Assembly: GCF_901875575.1 (NCBI RefSeq)
Contig: NZ_CABFMF010000001.1
Span: forward strand, 1 to 62,457
Source: an uncultured Streptococcus sp.
GTDB taxonomy: Bacteria; Bacillota; Bacilli; Lactobacillales; Streptococcaceae
Direction: 5' to 3'
DNA length: 62,457 nucleotides
Numbering within the stretch: the first letter of the stretch is position 1; the number at the start of each line of letters is the position of its first letter. Made by a program: the position numbers and the translations under genes. The notes beneath the pieces are model-generated. The model did no database searches. It saw only the letters and a list, made by a program, of their open reading frames with translations, and was not told the DNA's origin. Of this stretch, positions 53,301-59,700 are shown in pieces.

Positions 53301-53632
53301 TAGGTGACGAACCGGCTCCTACACTAGAAGTACAACCAGAATATACTGGTGGAGTAAATGCGGTAGAAGCTTTGGTAAATCAAAAACCAGCTTATACTAG
53401 CAATCCAGCTACCGTAACTAATCAAGCCAATCTAATGCTTGAAAAGGAACCTTATCGTATCAGTCAAATGAGCCAAGGCAATCTTGAAGAATCTAAAGTT
53501 TCGCCATCAAGAACAGAACAAAAGGCTTTACCAGAAACAGGTGAAAGCAAGTCTGAAACAGCTATCTTCTTAGCTAGTGTTAGTCTCGCTTTATCTGCTG
53601 CTGTCCTTGCCACAAAACGTAAAGAAGAATAA
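47324..53632 (+). CDS. Cell-wall-anchored V8-like serine protease / GH101 endo-alpha-N-acetylgalactosaminidase fusion
   Basis: A 2102-residue surface enzyme. YSIRK signal peptide (KYSIRKFALGAASVMIG), cleavage near Ala38. Residues 150-348 are a trypsin/V8-type protease domain with triad His178 (TVSHNF), Asp235 (KNDLALV) and Ser306 (PGASGGG). After a Lys/Pro/Glu linker (355-390) comes a beta domain (395-575), then the GH101 region (600-1315), which cuts Gal-beta-1,3-GalNAc from Ser/Thr of mucin-type glycoproteins. The nucleophile Asp1034 (IYVDVWGNG) and acid Glu1066 (AIEWGHGG) are 32 apart, as in the pneumococcal enzyme (Asp764/Glu796). Carbohydrate-binding domains follow, including a CBM32-like one (about 1757-1897). 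The end has GGVNAVEAL and the LPETG sortase signal (2069-2073). The pneumococcal homologue I recall lacks the protease. Confidence 0.92.
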   Translation: MDKRLFEKRCKYSIRKFALGAASVMIGASFFATAPVMADTPTVGSTDNLPSELANLDKKASDNGREFDKDAAVANPGSAETTDGPKTEEELLALEKEKKENTNASPKDGAGKLDHATDNGKEVNKDQLAKDTDSLVPDDVAKSKNGELNYGATVKIKTPSGEGSGIVVGKDLVLTVSHNFIKDVPDGNNRKVVDNDAGDGDIFSISYQGLEDVNFSKKDVIHWDRDGYLKGYKNDLALVRLRTVLENAPVEVTEKPIVKKVGDKVNMFGYPAGKLAPVINATVDFAEPYGEGVQGVGYQGGKPGASGGGIFDTNGKLIGVHQNGVEGVRSGGILFSPAQLKWIQDHINGINSSKPANLEETEKPVEEKPKADKPKEEKPATAKPETSKEITPEWQTVATKDQQGTVSIREENGVRYNRLESTSQNDNAKKPALFEKKGLAVDANGNATVDFTFKEESETGKSRFGVFMKYKDTENNVFVGYDQGGWFWEYKTPGNSTWYQGGRVAAPVNGSVNHLNISLKSDGQLNATNNDVKLFDTVTLPAAVNENLKNEKKILIKAGTYNGSERTIINVKTDNQEGVKKNQEPVEKEKGEVVDDSNVKYDTIESKVLKAVIDQAFPRVKEYTLNGHTLPGQVQQLKKILVNNHEITPEVTYKKINDTTAEYLMKLRDEKNFINADMTVRLQVVDNQLHFDVTKIVNHNQVTPGQKIDDERKLLSSINFLGNSLVSVSSDQAGAKFDGATMSNNTHISGDDHIAVTNPMKDLAKGYMYGFVSTDKLAAGVWSNSQNSYGGGSNDWTRLTAFKQTVGNTNYVGIQSSEWQWEKAYKGIVFPEYTKELPSAKVVITEDANADKKVDWQDGAIAYRSIMNNPQGWEKVKDITAYRIAMNFGSQAQNPFLMTLDGIKKINLHTDGLGQGVLLKGYGSEGHDSGHLNYADIGKRIGGVEDFKALIEKAKKYGAHLGIHVNASETYPESKYFNENILRKNADGSFSYGWNWLDQGINIDAAYDLAHGRLARWEELKNKLGEGLDFIYVDVWGNGQSGDNGAWATHVLAKEINKQGWRFAIEWGHGGEYDSTFQHWAADLTYGGYTNKGINSAITRFIRNHQKDSWVGDYRSYGGAADYPLLGGYSMKDFEGWQGRSDYNGYVTNLFAHDVMTKYFQHFTVSKWENGIPVTMSDNGSTYKWTPEMKVELVDADNNKVVVTRKSNDINSPQYRERTVTLNGRVIQDGSAYLTPWNWDANGKKLASDKEKMYYFNTQAGATTWTLPSNWANSKVYLYKLTDQGKTEEQEVAVKDGKITLDLTANQPYVLYRSKQTNPEMSWSEGMHIYDQGFNSGSLKHWTILGDASKAEIVKSQGANEMLRIQGNQSTVSLTQKLTGLKPNTKYAVYVGVDNRSNAKASITVNTGEKEVTSYTNKSLALNYVKAYAHNTRRDNATVDDTSYFQNMYAFFTTGSDVSNVTLTLSREAGAEATYFDEIRTFENNSSMYGDNHDTGKGTFKQDFENVAQGIFPFVIGGIENVEDNRTHLSEKHDPYTQRGWNGKKVDDVIEGDWSLKTNGLVSRRNLVYQTIPQNFRFEAGKTYRVTFEYEAGSDNTYAFVVGKGEFQTGRRGNQASNLEMHELPNTWTDSNKAKKVTFLVTGAETGDTWIGIYSTGNPSNTRGDSGGNANFRGYNDFIMDKLQIEEITLTGKMLTDNALKNYLPTVAMTSYTKESMDALKEAVYNLSQADDDISVEEARAEIAKIETLKNALVQKKTSLVAEDFETLNAPAQAGEDLANAFDGNLSSLWHTSWNGGDVGKPATMVLKEATEITGFRYVPRGSGSNGNLRDVKLVVTDESGKEHTFTATDWPDNNKPKDIDFGKTIKAKKIVLTGTKTYGDGGDKYQAAAELIFIRPQVAETPLDLSAYEKALAKAQKLTSKENKEEVASVANSMKYATDNHLLTNRLVEFLADYLNQLKEQAVQLETPSSSKGDEATPTFEVPEYKGILATVGDEPAPTLEVQPEYTGGVNAVEALVNQKPAYTSNPATVTNQANLMLEKEPYRISQMSQGNLEESKVSPSRTEQKALPETGESKSETAIFLASVSLALSAAVLATKRKEE

Positions 53633-53688
53633 ATATCTTAGGATTTTAGACTAAATAGTACTAGAATTCATATAAACATTCATTAGCT

Positions 53689-53718
53689 GGAGAGGACCTC
53701 TAGGTTCTCTCCGTTTTT
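53689..53718 (+). terminator. Rho-independent terminator after the GH101 gene
   Basis: GGAGAGGACC (53689-53698) and GGTTCTCTCC (53703-53712) pair with one G-T, then GTTTTT. The two glycosidase genes are therefore probably transcribed separately. Confidence 0.85.
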
Positions 53719-53727
53719 AAATAGAAA

Positions 53728-53742
53728 ATGAGACCGCTTACT
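53728..53742 (+). promoter_or_regulatory. Degenerate cre-like site before the GH20-GH84 gene
   Basis: ATGAGACCGCTTACT differs from the perfect site at 47281 at only three of 15 positions, two of them consensus positions. It lies just upstream of a TGATAAAAT -10-like sequence (53744-53752). It may be a weakened CcpA site or a chance remnant. Confidence 0.35.
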
Positions 53743-53778
53743 TTGATAAAATAAGTGGATGAAAGGAATAGGAGAAAG

Positions 53779-56700
53779 ATGGATAGACATTTTTTTGAAA
53801 GACGCTGTCATTTTAGTATTCGAAAATATGCAATTGGTGTAGCGTCGGTGATGATTGGGGCCAGTATCTTTGGTGCGAATGTAGTACAAGCGGCGGAAAC
53901 AAATGGAACACCCAAGAAAGAAGGTACTGTCACACAAGCCCAGCCTTTAGACAAGTTACCAGACGATTTAGCACCTCTCTTAAAGAACGCTGAATTAGAA
54001 GCAACGGCAGATACAAGTCATGGTGAAAATCATGGAGGTGAAGAAACAACCAAACCTACAGCGCCTGCAACAGAAAAACCAGCAACAAGTCCTGTAGCTC
54101 CAAAACCAACTGAAACTTCAAAACCTGCTGATAATCAAACGTCAGAAAACAAACCGGCTACTACAATACCTGTAGAAAAGGAAATCGAAGATAGGGAAGA
54201 CCGTAACCATTTAGAAGGTATTACCGTTCAAGCAAACGACTCAGAAACTGGAACTCCTTTTACTGCTGACAAGGCAGTAGATGGGGACCCTGATACTCGT
54301 TGGGCAACTAATCAAAATATTGAAAAGCCAACCTTTGAATTAACGCTGCCAAAAACAACACTAATTAGACATGTGGAAATTGATTGGGATCGTCGCGTTC
54401 GTAATGGTAAAAATGATCCAAATATCAAATCTTGGAGCCTCTACTATGCAGGTCAAGATGATGTAAATGCTAGTGGAGAAAAACAATGGAAGCTAGCTCA
54501 TACCAAGACTGGAGAACCTGTTTTAGATGAGAAAGTTGACTTAGCTAATAGTATTCAAGCTAAATATCTCAAGTTAGAAATCAATGACTATCAAGCGGGT
54601 ACAATGGGCTGGAGAAACGCTGGGATTCAAGAAATTCGGGCTTATTCGAATATTCCTGATACAAGTAAGGTAACGGATATCCGTCAGGTTACAGAATTGA
54701 CTGTTGCTAAAGATGGACAGTCTCTTGTTTTGCCAACTCTACCAGGAAAAGTCAGTCTCATCGGAAGTAATAAGCAAGGTGTCATTGATCTTCACAATCA
54801 TATCTATAAACCTTTGACTGATCAACGAGTAAAAGTTATGGTGGAGCAAGTCCAAGATTCACATACCTTTACTAAAGAATTTGAAGTAGTCATCAAGGGG
54901 CTACATCAGGATGAAGGTGTGGGTGTCAAACCCAAAGTAGCACCAGCTGTTCAACAATGGTATGGAAAAGAAGGTCAATCTTCTATCACTTCAGATACAG
55001 TTCTTGCGACAGGAGATTCTGGTTTTGATCAGGCAGCAACTTTCTATCAATCAGATTTGGCTAGTCGAGGTTTAGAACTTACAACAGGTGATAAACAAGC
55101 TCAGAAAAGAATCGAATTTAAGAAGGTTGAAAACAAAGGGTATGGTAAGGAAGGTTATGGCATAGCTATCCAAGATGGTGTCATTACGATCGAAGCTGCA
55201 ACGAACACAGGAGCCTTCTACGCCACTCGTACTCTTCTTCAAATGGGGGAAAGTAATCTCCAAAATGGAGAAATTCGTGATTTCCCAAGCTTCAGTCACC
55301 GTGGCTTTATGCTAGATACAGGTCGTAAATTTATTCCTTATGATGCCCTTGTAGATATCATGCTTAACATGGCTTACTACAAGATGAACGACTTGCAGTT
55401 GCACCTCAACGATAACTATATCTTCCTAAAGGAACACTTGGCAGGTAAGAACTTAACACAAGAAGAAGAGCTTAAATATGTTCTAGAACATGCTAAGACA
55501 GGTTTCCGTGTAGAGACAGATATTGTCGGTAAGAATGGTCAAAAATTAACATCAGATGAGCACTATACTAAAGAAGAGATGCAAAATCTGATTAAACTTG
55601 CTAAGGCCTTGCATATCAATCTAGTACCTGAAATTGACACACCAGGTCATGCTCTGTCATTTGTCAAAGTTCGTCCAGACCTCATGTATCAAGGTAGTCT
55701 GAGCGATTACAGAGGTAAACATAACGTAGAGCGCGTTGCCATGCTCGACTTAGATAACAAATATGATGAAACGCTGGCTTTTGTCAAATCAGTTTATGAC
55801 AAACTCCTAGATGGACCAGATGCACCGCTTCATGGCGTATCTACCGTTCATATTGGTACGGACGAATATTATGGTAGTAGAGAAAGCTATCGTCGTTATG
55901 TCAATGACCTTATTAAATACATTAAAGGAAAAGGATATACACCTCGTATTTGGGGATCGCTCAGTGCGAAACGAGGTAAAACAGCGGTTGATTGGAAAGA
56001 TGTAGAAGTTGATATCTGGAGTATTGGCTGGCAGCAACCAAAAGAAGCTATTGCTCAGGGAGCTAAGATTATCAACATAACAGATATTCCAACCTATAGT
56101 GTACCTAATGGTGATAATCGTCAAGCAGCTTATGGTGATTATGCTAACTATGAAACTCAATATAATGGTTGGACACCAAACGATTTCAGAACAGGTCATG
56201 GTCCACTTCTAGAGGCATCAAATCCAAATGTAATTGGTGGTGGCCACGCAGTTTGGAATGATAATATTGATCTTCATGAGACAGGTTTGACATCCTATGA
56301 TATCTTCAAACGCTTCTTCAAGAGCATGCAAACAACTGCAGAACGTACTTGGGGTTCTGACAGAGCTGCAGCAACCTTTAAAGAACGTACTTTGCCAACC
56401 AGCCCTTATGCACCACAGTCAAATCCTGAAAAAGAGATTAATCAAAGTGATTTATTTACTATCAATCCTGAAACAGTGAAAAACTATGCAAGTAAGAAAG
56501 TAAAAGCAACTGATCAAGGTTTAGCATTTGATAAAGACAGCAGTATTGAAGGACTAGCTGGTGACGTTGGTCCAAGTCATGTCTTGAAGTTTGATGTAAC
56601 TGTCACTGGAGACGGTGAACAAACCTTCTCAACAAGTGGAGACAACCGTATCTATCTAGCTGATAAAGACGGCTATCTTGCTTATCAATTTGAACAGTTC

Positions 56701-59700
56701 CATATCCAATTCAAGAAAAAACTTGAAAAGAACAAACGTTATCAAATCTCTATTGTGAGCAAACCACAATCAACGGAATTCTATGTGGATGGTGAGAAGA
56801 TTGAACGTATCGCAAATCCAGCTCACCCTCGCTTTGCCCACAATAGCTTGGTTCTACCGCTTGAAAGCATCGGTGGGTTCAAAGGAATTTTACATAGTGC
56901 AGAGTTGTCAGATAAACCATTTGTAAATCCTCGTTTGATTCCAACAGATCATTTCACAGTTTCTGCAACTAGTCAAGAAACACCAGGAACAGCGACTGAA
57001 GGCACTGTTGAAAAAGCCTTTGACAATGATCCAAACACATTCTGGCATACTAAATGGACTGGTGATGCTGCACCATACACGCTTTCGATGACTTTGAAAG
57101 AGGCGGAAAAAGTTAATGGTTTATCTTATTTACCGCGTCCGAATGGTGGAAATGGTATTGTCACTCGTTACGAAATCTTTGCTCAAAAAGATGGTCAAAT
57201 GGTTAAGGTTTCAGAAGGTAAATGGGAAAATAATACCCAAGAAAAAACTGTTAACTTTGCCCCTGTTCATACAAACAAGATTGATTTGAAAGTATTGGAA
57301 GGTGTAGGTGGTTTTGCAAGTGCTGCGGAAGTTCATTTGTTAAAACCTGTCAAAGAAGGACAAGAAACTTCTGAACCAACGAAACCTGAGACACCGATTA
57401 CTCCTGAAAAACCAAAAGTAGAAGAAATTGGTGATGGAACAGTTGAATTAGCAGATCAGTTCACAGCAAGTAAACCAGCTAGTGAAGAAAGCATTGTTGC
57501 AGCAAGTAAGAGTGACGACTATCTTAAGAAAGAGTATAAGATCTTCCCAACTCCACAAAAAGTAACTTATGAAGAAGGTGTTACAGCTCTTCGTAAGACA
57601 GTCAACCTTGTAATGGGCGATCAACTTGATGTTTATACACGTAATCGTTTGAAGAGCGTTTTGCAGGACAACCAAGTTTCATATACAACAAGCAAATCAG
57701 CGGTTGCTGGTGCAACTAATATCTATCTCGGAGTACATGGACAAGAGTCACAAGCTGAAAAGCAATTGTCCAACGTTAAATCAGAACTTTTTAATAAGAT
57801 TGATGCTTATGCATTATCTATCAAGAATAACTCTATCTCTATCGTCGGAAAAGATACGGATGCAGTTTTCTATGGTTTGACAACTTTGAAACACATGCTT
57901 AAAGAAAGCCCAGCGCCAGTCCTACGCAATGTGACAGTTGAGGATTACGCTGAAATTAAAAATCGTGGTTTCATCGAAGGATACTATGGAAATCCATGGT
58001 CTAATGCAGACCGTGCAGAACTCATGCGCTATGGTGGTGACTTGAAGTTGACCCAATACTTCTTTGCACCAAAAGATGATCCATATCACAACAAGAAATG
58101 GCGTGAACTTTATCCAGAAGAAAAACTAGCTGAAATTCGTGACCTTGCTCGTGTCGGAAATCAAAACAAGACTCGTTATGTTTGGACAATCCATCCATTC
58201 ATGAATAACCGCATTCGATTTGATGATGAGACTCACTATCAGCAAGACCTTGCAACCATTAAGGCTAAATTTACTCAATTAATGAAAGTAGGGGTACGTG
58301 AGTTTGGTATTCTAGCAGATGATGCACCAAGTCCAGTAGGCGGTTACAATAGCTACAACCGTTTGATGAATGACATGACCAACTGGTTAACAGAAATGCA
58401 GGGAACCTATAGCGGTCTTCGCAAAGAAATGATCTTTGTACCAGGTCAGTATTGGGGTAATGGTCGTGAAGCGGAGTTGAAGGCTCTCAATGAAAATCTT
58501 CCAAGTTCCGCCTCTATGACTTTGACTGGTGGTAAGATTTGGGGTGAAGTTTCTGAGAACTTCCTATCAACCCTTAAGAATAATCTGACAGCAGGTGGTA
58601 AAACTTATCGTCCAGTATCTCTTTGGGTTAACTGGCCAGTTACAGATAACTCTAAACAACATTTGATTCTTGGTGGTGGTGAGAAATTCCTTCATCCGAA
58701 TGTGGATCCAAGTCTCCTTTCTGGTATTATGTTGAACCCAATGCAACAGTCAGAACCATCTAAGATCGCCCTTTTTGCAGGAGCTCAATATACTTGGAAA
58801 CAGTGGAAGACTGAAGAAGAAGCGAAGAAAGTTAACGATGTTGCCTTCAATTTTGTAGAAAATGGACACTTTGAAGATAGTAAAACTTCGGCTGCTTTCC
58901 GTGAACTTGGTAAGCACATGATTAACCAAAATATGGATGGTCGTGTAGTAAAACTTGAGGAATCAGTTGAATTGGCTCCTAAATTGACAGACTTTGTAAC
59001 CAAACTAAAAGCAGGTCAGGATGTGACTGCAGAACGTGGAGCTTTACGTGCTGAATTTGCTAAGTTAAAAGAAGCTGCTGAAGTCTATAAAGCATCTGGT
59101 GATCCAAAAATGGTTAACCAAATTCACTATTGGTTGGATAATACAATTGATCAAATGAAAGCTTTAGACGCCTTCCTTACAGGAACAGAAGCGATGTCGT
59201 CAAATGATGCAGCCAAACTTTGGGACAGTTATTATAAAGGTTTGAAATTATACGAACAGTCACAAACTCATACTTTCCATTATGTAGACCATCTTGAAAA
59301 GGCTGAGTTGGGTGTACAACATATCCGTCCATTCATCCTTTCCTTGAAAGAAGTTCTTGCTTCTGAAGTTCAAAAAGTATTGCATCCAGATCAAATCATT
59401 AGTAGTTTCATTACTAATAGAACGGGTGTAGAAGGTGGTCTGGCAGAAGTAACAGATGGTGACCTAGCAACACATGCCCTCATTAAATCACCAAATAGTA
59501 TCAAGACAGGTGATTACATTGGTATGAAGTTCAACAAGCTAGTTGCTATTCAAAATTTGACCTTCGCCATGGGAACTCAATCAAATCCTCGTGATACATT
59601 TAGCAAGGCTGAAGTTCAGTATCAAGATGAAAAAGATAATTGGGTAAGTTTGAAAGAACCAGCATATGTTGGTAATGAATCACTTGTTCAGTTTGAAAAT

